A stretch of 5,020 nucleotides of DNA from Pseudomonadota bacterium (GTDB taxonomy: Bacteria > Pseudomonadota > Alphaproteobacteria > Rhizobiales > Xanthobacteraceae). The position numbers and the translations under genes were made by a program. The notes beneath the pieces are model-generated. The model was not told the DNA's origin. It ran no database searches and was given only the letters and a program-made list of their open reading frames with translations. Numbering within the stretch: position 1 is the stretch's first letter; each line of letters begins with the position of its first letter. The DNA lies in the NCBI GenBank assembly GCA_023390695.1, contig JAEWCJ010000150.1, positions 1 through 5,020 of the forward strand, read 5' to 3'. Below, piece after piece: positions 1 to 5,020 of this stretch.

Positions 1-231
1 ATATTGGTCGGTCCAGATGCCGAGAAAGATGCGGATCAGCGAGCCGGTGAGAATCGGCGTTCCGACCAGAAGGCCGAACTGCGTTTCGTTAAGGCCCAGG
101 TCTTCTTTGATCTGAATCCCGATGATCGAGAAGATCGTCCAGACCGCGAAACAGACCGTGAAAGCGATCGTGGACATCCAGAGGGCGGTGCTCTGCCCCT
201 CGGGAGGAAGCGATTGCGCTTTGGCTTGCAT
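1..231 (-). CDS. narK: NarK-family nitrate/nitrite MFS transporter, N-terminal part
   Basis: First 77 codons of an inner-membrane major-facilitator transporter that moves nitrate and/or nitrite; the gene runs off the left edge. After a polar start of about 15 residues, residues 17-41 form the first membrane helix. They are followed by a short loop (IKEDLGLNETQ) and a second helix at about residues 52-72 with the signature GTPILTGSLIR. Arg67 in that helix lines up with the conserved nitrate-binding Arg of helix 2 (Arg89 in E. coli NarK), and the end GIWTDQY fits the start of the MFS loop motif. The ATG at 231 is chosen because homologues begin at about this distance from helix 1; the upstream bases hold only a weak G-rich Shine-Dalgarno (GGGGG, about 5 bases away). 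The wording resembles the NarK1 (proton-coupled nitrate uptake) branch, but that is inference from the N-terminus only. An FNR-type box lies about 75 bp upstream. Confidence 0.9.
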   Translation of the reverse strand, partial: MQAKAQSLPPEGQSTALWMSTIAFTVCFAVWTIFSIIGIQIKEDLGLNETQFGLLVGTPILTGSLIRIFLGIWTDQY

Positions 232-299
232 AAGAACCCCCAGCTGGTGGCGGCAGTTGCGCTGCACACACAACCGAGCAGCTGCGGGAGAAACTTACT

Positions 300-313
300 T
301 TGAGCTATCTCAA
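300..313 (-). promoter_or_regulatory. FNR/FixK/NnrR-type operator upstream of narK
   Basis: Perfect 14-base palindrome TTGAG-N4-CTCAA, matching the Crp/Fnr-superfamily core TTGA-N6-TCAA. Its centre is about 75 bp from the narK ATG at 231. If bound in the usual activator position at -41.5, transcription would start near 265, leaving a leader of about 34 bases. No good -10 hexamer is visible at the expected place (272-277). The site predicts induction of narK by low oxygen or nitrogen oxides. Which regulator (FNR, FixK, Dnr/NnrR) cannot be told from the sequence. Confidence 0.7.
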
Positions 314-332
314 TTCTAGGCAGACATACTTT

Positions 333-349
333 GTCGCAGCGAATGCGAC
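333..349. repeat. Short perfect inverted repeat upstream of the FNR-type box
   Basis: GTCGCA-GCGAA-TGCGAC, with 6-bp perfect arms and a 5-base spacer. It lies about 20 bp upstream (promoter sense) of the FNR-type palindrome and downstream of the candidate terminator at 400-427. It is not followed by a T-run on either strand, so it is unlikely to be a terminator. It could be a second operator in the narK promoter, around -76 if transcription starts near 265. No regulator is recognised. Confidence 0.35.
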
Positions 350-399
350 TTATGGACTTGCTTCATAAGAACGTCATGCGACCGGACATGAATCAGAAG

Positions 400-427
400 G
401 AGACGCGCCGTCTCAACGGCGCGTCTC
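400..427 (-). terminator. Candidate intrinsic terminator between the DUF2478 gene and narK
   Basis: Perfect inverted repeat with 12-bp arms (GAGACGCGCCGT and its complement) and a 4-base loop. Read on the minus strand it is followed by CTTCTGATTC, only moderately T-rich. It lies about 130 bp past the DUF2478 stop codon and upstream of the narK promoter elements, where a terminator separating two same-strand units would be expected. The rest of the gap between the DUF2478 stop and the narK start (232-559) shows no convincing gene; the short open frames there cross this hairpin and resemble nothing known. The weak T-run leaves open a stabilising or Rho-assisted hairpin. Confidence 0.6.
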
Positions 428-559
428 GGAATCGTGTTTCGCGATCGGGAAATTCCGGATGCGCCAATGAACATAAGCGGCGCAGAACGCGCGGACATAT
501 CCGGCATTCTGCTGACCGCTCTGCGCTAGATTGCGTTGTCTGGACGATACCGGCGCACC

Positions 560-1141
560 TCAAGGGTGACAGGCATTTGCAGACATCTCCTGCGCGCAAG
601 CCAGCCGTTCGCCCGCAGGCAAGATCTTGTGCACGGTGAGCCATTCCTGCAGATCAGGCGCAGCAACGGGGCATTCGTCCGCCAGACCGGCGGAGAAGAT
701 GCGCCAATGATCGAGATTGCGGGACGGAACGCCGACGATGGCCGGAACCTCCCGCTCCACCGCCAAGGCGATGACATCGCGCAGCCCCGATCCTTCGAGC
801 TCGACCTTGCCGAACTTGTTGAGGATCAGAATGTCCGGATTTTCCTGCAAGGCGCCCATCAGCAGCCCGATCGCCTGGGCAAAGACCGCGCGGTCCAGGC
901 GGCATCCTTGCGTATCATGACCACGATCTTCCGACATTTTCAGCGTGGTCGACGAAAACAATTCTTCGACAATCATGTCGCATTTTTCAGGATTGCGCTC
1001 GAAGGAATTGAGCTGAACCAGCCCCGCCACGGCAATGCCCGCGGACCTGAGCGAATACCCCACGTCGGCCAGAAACCGGTCGGCGGCCAGTCCATCATTA
1101 TAGACCACGGCCAGAAGCGGGCGTGTCATGACCTCATCCAT
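560..1141 (-). CDS. DUF2478 family protein
   Basis: Cytosolic 193-residue protein of the DUF2478 family. Its biochemical function is not established; relatives are often near molybdate uptake, molybdenum-cofactor or nitrate-reduction genes. Visible family marks are the N-terminal strand and loop LLAVVYNDGLAADRFL (residues 9-24), KCDMIVEEL (53-61), GCRLD (79-83), and the block DILILNKFGKVELEG (103-117) followed by GLRDVIALAVE. The layout recalls MobB/THEP1-like NTPases. The place of a Walker A loop has no GxxxxGK[ST], and NKFGK sits where a Walker B or guanine-binding motif might be, so nucleotide binding is possible but unproven. The start at 1141 has GAGGG nine bases upstream; an internal Met5 at 1129 is the alternative. 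It lies 54 bp after the DUF6455 gene on the same strand, probably one transcript, and precedes narK. Confidence 0.85.
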   Translation of the reverse strand: MDEVMTRPLLAVVYNDGLAADRFLADVGYSLRSAGIAVAGLVQLNSFERNPEKCDMIVEELFSSTTLKMSEDRGHDTQGCRLDRAVFAQAIGLLMGALQENPDILILNKFGKVELEGSGLRDVIALAVEREVPAIVGVPSRNLDHWRIFSAGLADECPVAAPDLQEWLTVHKILPAGERLACAQEMSANACHP

Positions 1142-1195
1142 GCAGCATTGCCCTCAAAAATCGCACGCGCAGACGCGCCGGCCCCATTCGGAAGT

Positions 1196-1471
1196 TCAAT
1201 GCGGTACACCCGATGCCCCCAAAACTGCCTTGGTCTGTTCGAAGCGGCGAGCATTCGGACAAAATTCCGGTATGCGCTCAATGCGTCCATGCTCCCGCCC
1301 CAGCCATGCGCTGCAGATGTCGCCATTCGGACAGGCCAGGCAGGCGCGCATCGAGACCGTGAAGACGGAACCAAACCGCTCCTGCGCCAGAATGGCCGGA
1401 TCCAGGCCGATGCGCGACAGCATGGTGGACATATTCTCGATTTTCCGATCAATCCGCTCAAGAACCGACAT
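1196..1471 (-). CDS. DUF6455 family four-cysteine protein
   Basis: Small soluble protein of 91 residues matching the DUF6455 family, of unknown function. The N-terminal third is helical and charged, including MSTMLSRIGLDPAILAQERF (residues 14-33). It is followed by RACLACPNGDICSAWL and PEFCPNARRF. The four cysteines (44, 47, 53, 71; C-x2-C-x5-C-x17-C) look like a metal or iron-sulphur site, but this is inference. The ATG at 1471 is preferred over an upstream start at 1567: it has a strong AGGAG seven bases upstream, and the extra 32 residues would be a Pro/Gly/Arg-rich stretch without family character. The gene ends 54 bp before the DUF2478 start and is probably co-transcribed with it. Its place beside narK suggests a role in nitrate respiration or its cofactor supply, not proven here. 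Confidence 0.85.
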   Translation of the reverse strand: MSVLERIDRKIENMSTMLSRIGLDPAILAQERFGSVFTVSMRACLACPNGDICSAWLGREHGRIERIPEFCPNARRFEQTKAVLGASGVPH

Positions 1472-1749
1472 GATCAATCTCCTAGAGACCAGATTCCTGG
1501 AGCGTGGTTCTCCTGTCTTTGTTCCAGCGCAAGGAGCCGGCACCGGCGGACCCGGCGACACTGACACTATTGCCGCTCCTCAGCCGGCCATCCTCCGGGC
1601 CCCCGGGCGATAACAGCCCGGGCGGATGCTTCCTTTGCAGGGATCGCGGCCTATATCTTATATATATTGTGTAGCTGGTGCCGCGGTCGAACCTGAATCT
1701 CTTCTGGCGGATTGTCATCGCGGAAGAACGCATCGCCGGGATTCCAATC
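1472..1749. promoter_or_regulatory. Divergent intergenic region between the DUF6455 gene and the DUF454 gene
   Basis: 278 bp between two genes that point away from each other. It holds an AT-rich island at 1651-1669, the only one in a GC-rich window; on the minus strand it contains TATAAG (1662-1657), a plausible -10 for the DUF6455-DUF2478 unit. No convincing -35 hexamer is found for either direction, and no FNR-type palindrome is seen. Between the island and the DUF6455 start is a GC-rich hairpin (1602-1622), which would fall in that gene's leader. Promoters here are inferred from gene layout and base composition. Confidence 0.35.
1602..1622. repeat. GC-rich inverted repeat in the divergent region
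   Basis: CCCGGGC, loop GATAACA, GCCCGGG: 7-bp perfect arms of G/C pairs only. A further partial copy (CCGGGC) lies just to the left at 1595-1600. No T-run follows on either strand. If the DUF6455 transcript starts in the AT-rich island near 1650, this would form a stable leader hairpin about 130 bases before its start codon. Function unknown. Confidence 0.35.
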
Positions 1750-2118
1750 ATGCATTTCCGCGCTTTCTGGCTTCTTCTGGGACTTTTAGCCACTGTCTGC
1801 GGCATTATCGGCGCGGTCCTGCCACTCGTGCCGACGACGCCGTTCCTGCTGGTCGCCGCCTACGCCTTTGCGCGCTCGTCGCCGCGCCTTCACGACTGGT
1901 TATTGAATCATCCGCATCTCGGACATTTCATCCGCAACTGGAATGAGCACCGCAGCATCGATCCCGGCGCAAAGACCGCCGCCGTCGGCATGATGGGCGG
2001 CGCCTTTGCGCTTTCATGGGTGACCGGTATTTCAAGCACGCTCCTGACCATTCAGGCTGTCGTTCTTGGCGCCGCAGCCTTGTTCGTATTGACGCGCCCA
2101 TCCACGCCGGAGACTTGA
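1750..2118 (+). CDS. ybaN: DUF454/YbaN-family inner-membrane protein
   Basis: Small membrane protein of 122 residues from the ATG at 1750, close to the length of E. coli YbaN (about 125). Residues 5-26 form a hydrophobic helix, leading into the family signature LPLVPTTPFLLVAAYAFARSSP (24-45). A polar amphipathic stretch follows (RLHDWLLNHPHLGHFIRNW), then PGAK and two further hydrophobic segments (about 76-93 and 98-115). The biochemical function is unknown. A longer frame starts with GTG at 1678 (146 residues), but its extra 24 residues are not hydrophobic in the family manner and have no Shine-Dalgarno. The ATG has only a weak GGGA eight bases upstream, so the start is uncertain. It is the only plus-strand gene here, standing alone between the nitrate and iron blocks and converging on the oxidase gene. 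Confidence 0.85.
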   Translation: MHFRAFWLLLGLLATVCGIIGAVLPLVPTTPFLLVAAYAFARSSPRLHDWLLNHPHLGHFIRNWNEHRSIDPGAKTAAVGMMGGAFALSWVTGISSTLLTIQAVVLGAAALFVLTRPSTPET

Positions 2119-2251
2119 GAGACCCGCCGCTCCGCATGGCTGGCTTGGCTGAAAACGCAGAACGCGAAAACAGCTCTGTCGTGCCGGCGCCTGCATCGCG
2201 AAGATATTGATTGTGGATGCCGTGATGGCGCAGCCGTTTCGGTAACCTGCG

Positions 2252-2270
2252 GCGCGCTGTAGCCGCGCGC
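2252..2270 (-). terminator. Weak candidate terminator hairpin after the alpha-hydroxy-acid oxidase gene
   Basis: GCGCGC, 7-base loop, GCGCGC, beginning about 14 bases past the oxidase stop codon in the convergent spacer 2119-2283. The arms are short and no T-run follows on the minus strand, so Rho-dependent ending is equally likely. Nothing else is recognised in the spacer, and no terminator is evident for the converging plus-strand gene. Confidence 0.2.
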
Positions 2271-2283
2271 ACGACGGCACGGC

Positions 2284-3408
2284 TCAGACGTGCGGCAAAT
2301 GCCGGCGGTGACAAGGACCCGCGGCTCCTATTGCCTCTAAAGTCGCACAGCCCGTTAAGGCCATCGCGATCTCAAGCTCGGCGCGCAATATCCGCACGAC
2401 ATGAGACACTCCGATGGCGCCCGCCGCCGCAAGGCCGAAAATATACGGCCGTCCGATCAGCACGGCTTTCGCACCGAGCGCCAGCGCCTTCAGGATATCG
2501 CTGCCGCGGCGGATGCCTCCATCCAGCAAAACCGGCGTTCGGTCCCCGATCGCTTGCACGATGTCCGGCAGGACATCGATTGTCGCCGGCTGCGTATCCA
2601 GCACGCGGCCGCCGTGATTGGAAATGATAATGCCGTCCGCGCCTTCCGAGACAGCCCGGCGGGTATCCTCCGCCGTCATGATTCCCTTGATGAGGATGGG
2701 CAGCGTGGTCAGCGACCGCAGCCACCTGACGTCCTCCCATGTTGGCGCAGCCGCAAGCAACGGCCCCCCCAGCAACAGCGTATCGGCTCCGTCGCCCCGC
2801 CCCCGTTGAATCGGCATCGTCCGCAGATTGACTGCCTCCACGCCTTCGGGAAGCGTAAAACCCGCACGCTGCTCGCGATTGCGCGGGCCGCTCACTGGTG
2901 CATCCACCGTCACCACCAGCGCCCGATAACCGGCAGCTTCCACCCGGCGAACCAGGTCGCGCGTGAAATCGCGGTCCGGCTGAATGTAAAGCTGGAACCA
3001 AAGCGGCGCCGTGGCCTCGCGCGCAATGCCCTCAAGATGTGTGCTCGCCTGCGTGCTCACGACCATCCCGGTTTGCATCGCGGATGCGGCCAGCGCGGTC
3101 GCCATTTCCCCGTCGGGATGAAAGAGCTTCTGATAGGCGACAGGCGCGAGGAAAACCGGCGAATTGAACGAATGCCCGAACAGATCCAGCCGCGTGTTTC
3201 CACCCGTCAGGTCCGCAAGCACCCGCGTGCGCAGCGTCAGGCGCTGAAAGGCGGCACAATTCTCGCGCAGGGTCCACTCGTCCGCCGCCCCGCCGGATAC
3301 ATACGCCCATGCCTCTTGCGTCAGCCTTTCGCGGGCGAGCGGTTCGTAGTCGGAAACCGATGCGACTGCCGGGGAAATCCGCTGCAGTTTCGGCAGCGGT
3401 GCCGTCAT
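2284..3408 (-). CDS. FMN-dependent alpha-hydroxy-acid oxidase/dehydrogenase
   Basis: TIM-barrel flavoenzyme of 374 residues in the glycolate oxidase / L-lactate dehydrogenase family, which oxidises L-2-hydroxy acids to 2-oxo acids. Visible in order: SDYEPLAR (19-26) and WAYVSGGAADEWTLREN (34-50) with the active-site Tyr36 region; FLAPVAYQKLFHPDGE (86-101); VSTQAST (117-123); WFQLYIQ with Tyr141; VTVDAP (166-171); RNREQRAGF (176-184) with the substrate-carboxylate Arg region; ILIKGI with Lys241; SNHGGR (263-268) holding catalytic His265 and Arg268; and the FMN-phosphate segments DGGIRRGSDI (296-305) and IGRP (318-321). The catalytic set looks complete. The exact substrate is not readable: the residue matching Trp108 of plant glycolate oxidase appears to be Gln120. 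The ATG at 3408 fits family N-termini. A TTG at 3438 would overlap the piuC stop as TTGA (10 extra residues), a coupled alternative. Neither has a clear Shine-Dalgarno. It is the last gene of the iron operon. Confidence 0.92.
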   Translation of the reverse strand: MTAPLPKLQRISPAVASVSDYEPLARERLTQEAWAYVSGGAADEWTLRENCAAFQRLTLRTRVLADLTGGNTRLDLFGHSFNSPVFLAPVAYQKLFHPDGEMATALAASAMQTGMVVSTQASTHLEGIAREATAPLWFQLYIQPDRDFTRDLVRRVEAAGYRALVVTVDAPVSGPRNREQRAGFTLPEGVEAVNLRTMPIQRGRGDGADTLLLGGPLLAAAPTWEDVRWLRSLTTLPILIKGIMTAEDTRRAVSEGADGIIISNHGGRVLDTQPATIDVLPDIVQAIGDRTPVLLDGGIRRGSDILKALALGAKAVLIGRPYIFGLAAAGAIGVSHVVRILRAELEIAMALTGCATLEAIGAAGPCHRRHLPHV

Positions 3409-3434
3409 TGGCACGATGTTGGGGTGTGCGCCCG

Positions 3435-4115
3435 TCAAGTCACCGACCAGTCCCGCAGGAGATTGTGATAAAGGCCCGTCAGCCGCGCAATCGCCGGATT
3501 GTCAGGCGACTGGGAGCCGAGCGCCTGGATGGTGTCGTCGAGTTCAAGCAGCATCGCGCGCCGGTTGCCCTCACGCACAAGGCTTTGAATCCAGAAGAAT
3601 GCCGCGAGGCGCGCACCGCGCGTCACCGGAGTCACCTGATGGAAGGTGTTCGCCGGATAGAGAACCATATGTCCCGCCGGCAGCTTGAATTTGTGGCGCG
3701 CGATCTCTCCCTGCACCACAAGCTCGCCGCCGTCATATTCATCGGTTTCACTGAGAAAAAGCGTGGCGGAGAGATCGCCGCGGATCCGCACCGGCGTGCC
3801 CGGCACGCTGAAAATGGCGTTGTCGATATGATCGCCATAAGTGCCGCTGTCGGCATATCGGTTGAAGCGGGGCGGCAGCACCCGCAGCGGCAGGGCCGCC
3901 GCGACGAAGCGGCTGACCGTCCCCAGCCGGTCGAGAATGAACGAGCCGATCTGGGCGGCCACCGGATCGTCCTGCGCAAGCTGCTGGTTCGCCTTGACGC
4001 GCGCCGCCACATGGCCGGCCGTATGGCGCCCGTCCTGCCACACCGCCTGATCCAGCATCTCGCGGCAGCGACGCACCTCGTCGGGCGTCAGCACGCCGGG
4101 AATTTCGATCATCAT
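3435..4115 (-). CDS. piuC: PiuC/YbiX-type Fe(II)- and 2-oxoglutarate-dependent dioxygenase (PKHD-type hydroxylase)
   Basis: Cytosolic non-haem iron oxygenase of 226 residues, the usual length of YbiX/PiuC. It begins with the family opening [17 protein letters not shown] (residues 5-21). The double-stranded beta-helix core holds the iron ligands: [17 protein letters not shown] gives His96 and Asp98, and [16 protein letters not shown] gives His159, with a conserved Arg (166 or 169) as probable 2-oxoglutarate ligand. Other family blocks are [19 protein letters not shown] (114-132), [13 protein letters not shown] (143-155) and [10 protein letters not shown] (173-182); the C-terminus [10 protein letters not shown] is typical. 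The substrate is not firmly known. The family is linked to iron uptake and sits beside Fiu/PiuA receptors, as here. The ATG at 4115 is chosen because GGAGAG ends eight bases upstream; a GTG at 4124 abuts that site and is too close. Its stop lies 26 bp before the oxidase ATG, or overlaps an alternative TTG start. Confidence 0.93.
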   Translation of the reverse strand: MMIEIPGVLTPDEVRRCREMLDQAVWQDGRHTAGHVAARVKANQQLAQDDPVAAQIGSFILDRLGTVSRFVAAALPLRVLPPRFNRYADSGTYGDHIDNAIFSVPGTPVRIRGDLSATLFLSETDEYDGGELVVQGEIARHKFKLPAGHMVLYPANTFHQVTPVTRGARLAAFFWIQSLVREGNRRAMLLELDDTIQALGSQSPDNPAIARLTGLYHNLLRDWSVT

Positions 4116-4141
4116 GTGCAGCACTCTCCATTCACACGCAG

Positions 4142-4170
4142 AGCCCCGGCCGCTATGCGCGGCCAGGGCT
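4142..4170 (-). ncRNA. Intercistronic RNA hairpin between the receptor gene and piuC
   Basis: Inverted repeat with 12-base arms and a 5-base loop. On the plus strand one position (4147/4165) is a C/A mismatch; in the minus-strand RNA it becomes a G-U pair, so the whole 12-bp stem forms only in the operon transcript. It starts 17 bases after the receptor stop and ends 12 bases before the piuC Shine-Dalgarno. The following bases (CTGCGTGTGAATGG) are not U-rich, so full termination is unlikely. A stabiliser of the receptor message or partial attenuator lowering piuC output is more plausible; this is inference. Confidence 0.55.
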
Positions 4171-4187
4171 GCAATCGTAATCGCCGA

Positions 4188-5020
4188 TCAGAACTTGAAG
4201 CTTGCGCTGATGCGGAATGTGCGCGGCGCGCCGAGCTGGGCCTTGCGGGTCGACCAGTTCAGCGACGACGCGTAGGTCTTGTTCGTGATGTTGTCGACAT
4301 TGAAGCGAACGACGATGTCCTTTGTGACCTCGTAGGAGGCCATTGCATGGAACACCGTATAGCCCGGCAACTCGCCGAAACGTCCGTTCGGGATGATGCG
4401 GAGCGCATCGTCGGGACGCCCCACCCAGGACGCACTGGCATAATTCAGACCGCCGCCGATCGTCCACCCGTACGGCAAGCGATAGGTGGTCCAGAGGTTG
4501 GCGGTCACGTCGGGGGTGAAGGCCAGCTCATTCCCGTTGACCGTTGTGTACGTGCCGAAATCGGCCGCATTTGCGGCCCGCAAGGCATCGTTCAGCTCGG
4601 AACTGATCTTCCGCTCGCTGTCGAGGAAGGCGATGCCGCCGAACACCTGCCAGTTATCGGTGATGTAACCGGCCGCGCTCAGCTCGACGCCCTGCACCAC
4701 CTGCTCATGATAGCCGAGGAGCTGGTTGGCATTGACGGCAACCGGAACGTTGCTCTTCTCCGTACGGAAGAGTGCGATGGCTGTCGACAGCCGCCTGTTG
4801 AAGAAATCCCATTTCACGCCGACTTCGTAATTGTCCGCGCGAACCGGCTTCGCGCCCATCACCAGGCCGGGGAAGACCTGATCGTCGGCGGTGCGGGAAA
4901 TATCCGCGTTGGACAGGAACGATCCCGGCGGCTGATGCGAGACGCCATAGGAGACGTAGATGCTGCCGTTCTCGACCGGCTTGTAGACGAGGCCGATCTT
5001 TCCGCCCAGTGTCGTCTGGC
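4188..5020 (-). CDS. fiu: TonB-dependent siderophore receptor, Fiu/PiuA-like, C-terminal part
   Basis: C-terminal 276 residues of an outer-membrane ferric-siderophore receptor; the start, signal peptide, TonB box and plug lie beyond the right edge. The frame is open without a stop to the window end. It shows alternating beta-barrel strands and family blocks: GLVYKPVENGSIYVSYGVSH with QPPGSF near the visible start, ADNYEVGVKWDFFNRRLS, ALFRTEKSNVPV, VVQGVELSAAGYITDNWQVF, LAFTPDVTANLWTTYRLPY, VRFNVDNITNKTYASS, and GAPRTFRISASFKF at the end. The last residue is Phe, as BamA-inserted barrels require, so the 3' end is intact. The wording matches catecholate receptors of the Fiu type, and a piuC gene directly downstream supports that. 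The exact ligand cannot be read, and the gene symbol is by family. A Fur or other iron-responsive operator would be upstream, outside the window. Confidence 0.93.
   Translation of the reverse strand, partial: QTTLGGKIGLVYKPVENGSIYVSYGVSHQPPGSFLSNADISRTADDQVFPGLVMGAKPVRADNYEVGVKWDFFNRRLSTAIALFRTEKSNVPVAVNANQLLGYHEQVVQGVELSAAGYITDNWQVFGGIAFLDSERKISSELNDALRAANAADFGTYTTVNGNELAFTPDVTANLWTTYRLPYGWTIGGGLNYASASWVGRPDDALRIIPNGRFGELPGYTVFHAMASYEVTKDIVVRFNVDNITNKTYASSLNWSTRKAQLGAPRTFRISASFKF

Noticed and set aside
316..507. 63-codon minus-strand open frame between the DUF2478 gene and narK
   Set aside because: It crosses the perfect hairpin at 400-427, ends near the narK operator, lacks recognisable similarity, and has no clear ribosome binding site.
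536..1564. Long 342-codon plus-strand open frame
   Set aside because: It is antisense to the DUF2478 and DUF6455 genes, which both have family motifs and good Shine-Dalgarno sites. The translation is Arg/His/Gln/Pro-rich without domain character; long antisense frames are expected in GC-rich coding DNA.
1482..1567. Upstream extension of the DUF6455 gene to position 1567
   Set aside because: The extra residues are Pro/Gly/Arg-rich and unlike the family, while the internal ATG at 1471 has a strong AGGAG at ideal spacing.
1678..1749. GTG-started 24-residue extension of the DUF454 gene
   Set aside because: No Shine-Dalgarno before the GTG, which also sits beside the AT-rich island likely to be promoter DNA. 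Family members usually begin just before the first helix. Kept only as an alternative.
2401..3468. 355-codon plus-strand open frame
   Set aside because: Antisense to the alpha-hydroxy-acid oxidase gene, whose active-site motifs are intact. The frame is arginine- and histidine-rich low-information sequence.
4112..4124. GTG at 4124 or second ATG at 4112 as piuC starts
   Set aside because: The Shine-Dalgarno GGAGAG directly abuts the GTG and is eight bases from the ATG at 4115, which best fits known lengths.
4142..4170. Intrinsic terminator ending the receptor transcript
   Set aside because: No U-tract follows the stem, and piuC has its own Shine-Dalgarno but no evident promoter, so read-through into piuC is more likely.
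1..5020. CRISPR array, tRNA, rRNA or insertion sequence
   Set aside because: No regularly spaced direct repeats, no cloverleaf-like segment, no transposase motifs and no terminal inverted repeats with target duplications were seen on reading both strands.

Overview
The window looks like part of a GC-rich alphaproteobacterial chromosome. Codon positions 2 and 3 are G/C biased. DUF2478, DUF6455 and a NarK1-type transporter are families I associate mainly with Alphaproteobacteria, where they cluster with nitrate and molybdenum metabolism. No rRNA, tRNA, transposase, IS end or CRISPR array is visible.

Left block (about 1-1471, all minus strand). Transcription runs from a small four-cysteine DUF6455 protein into a DUF2478 protein, then a perfect 12-bp hairpin (candidate terminator), then a separate promoter region with an FNR/FixK-type palindrome, and finally the first 77 codons of a NarK-family nitrate/nitrite transporter that runs off the left edge. 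The FNR-type site lies about 75 bp upstream of the narK ATG. This suggests oxygen- or nitrogen-oxide-responsive control of nitrate respiration, and the rest of narK and possibly narGHJI would lie to the left, outside the window.

Middle (about 1472-2283). An AT-rich divergent intergenic region separates the nitrate block from a plus-strand DUF454/YbaN-type inner-membrane protein. That gene converges on the next block across a short spacer of about 165 bp.

Right block (2284-5020, all minus strand). This is a three-gene iron unit: the C-terminal 276 residues of a Fiu/PiuA-like TonB-dependent siderophore receptor (start outside the window), a PiuC/YbiX Fe(II)/2-oxoglutarate dioxygenase, and an FMN-dependent alpha-hydroxy-acid oxidase/dehydrogenase. 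The receptor-PiuC pair is a known iron-uptake association. The tightly coupled flavoenzyme is the less expected member and may act on the siderophore or its hydroxy-acid part. A 12-bp hairpin without a U-run lies between receptor and piuC, and its pairing is complete only in the minus-strand transcript. The most interesting leads are this flavoenzyme coupling, the DUF6455-DUF2478 pair next to narK, and the regulatory region in front of narK.
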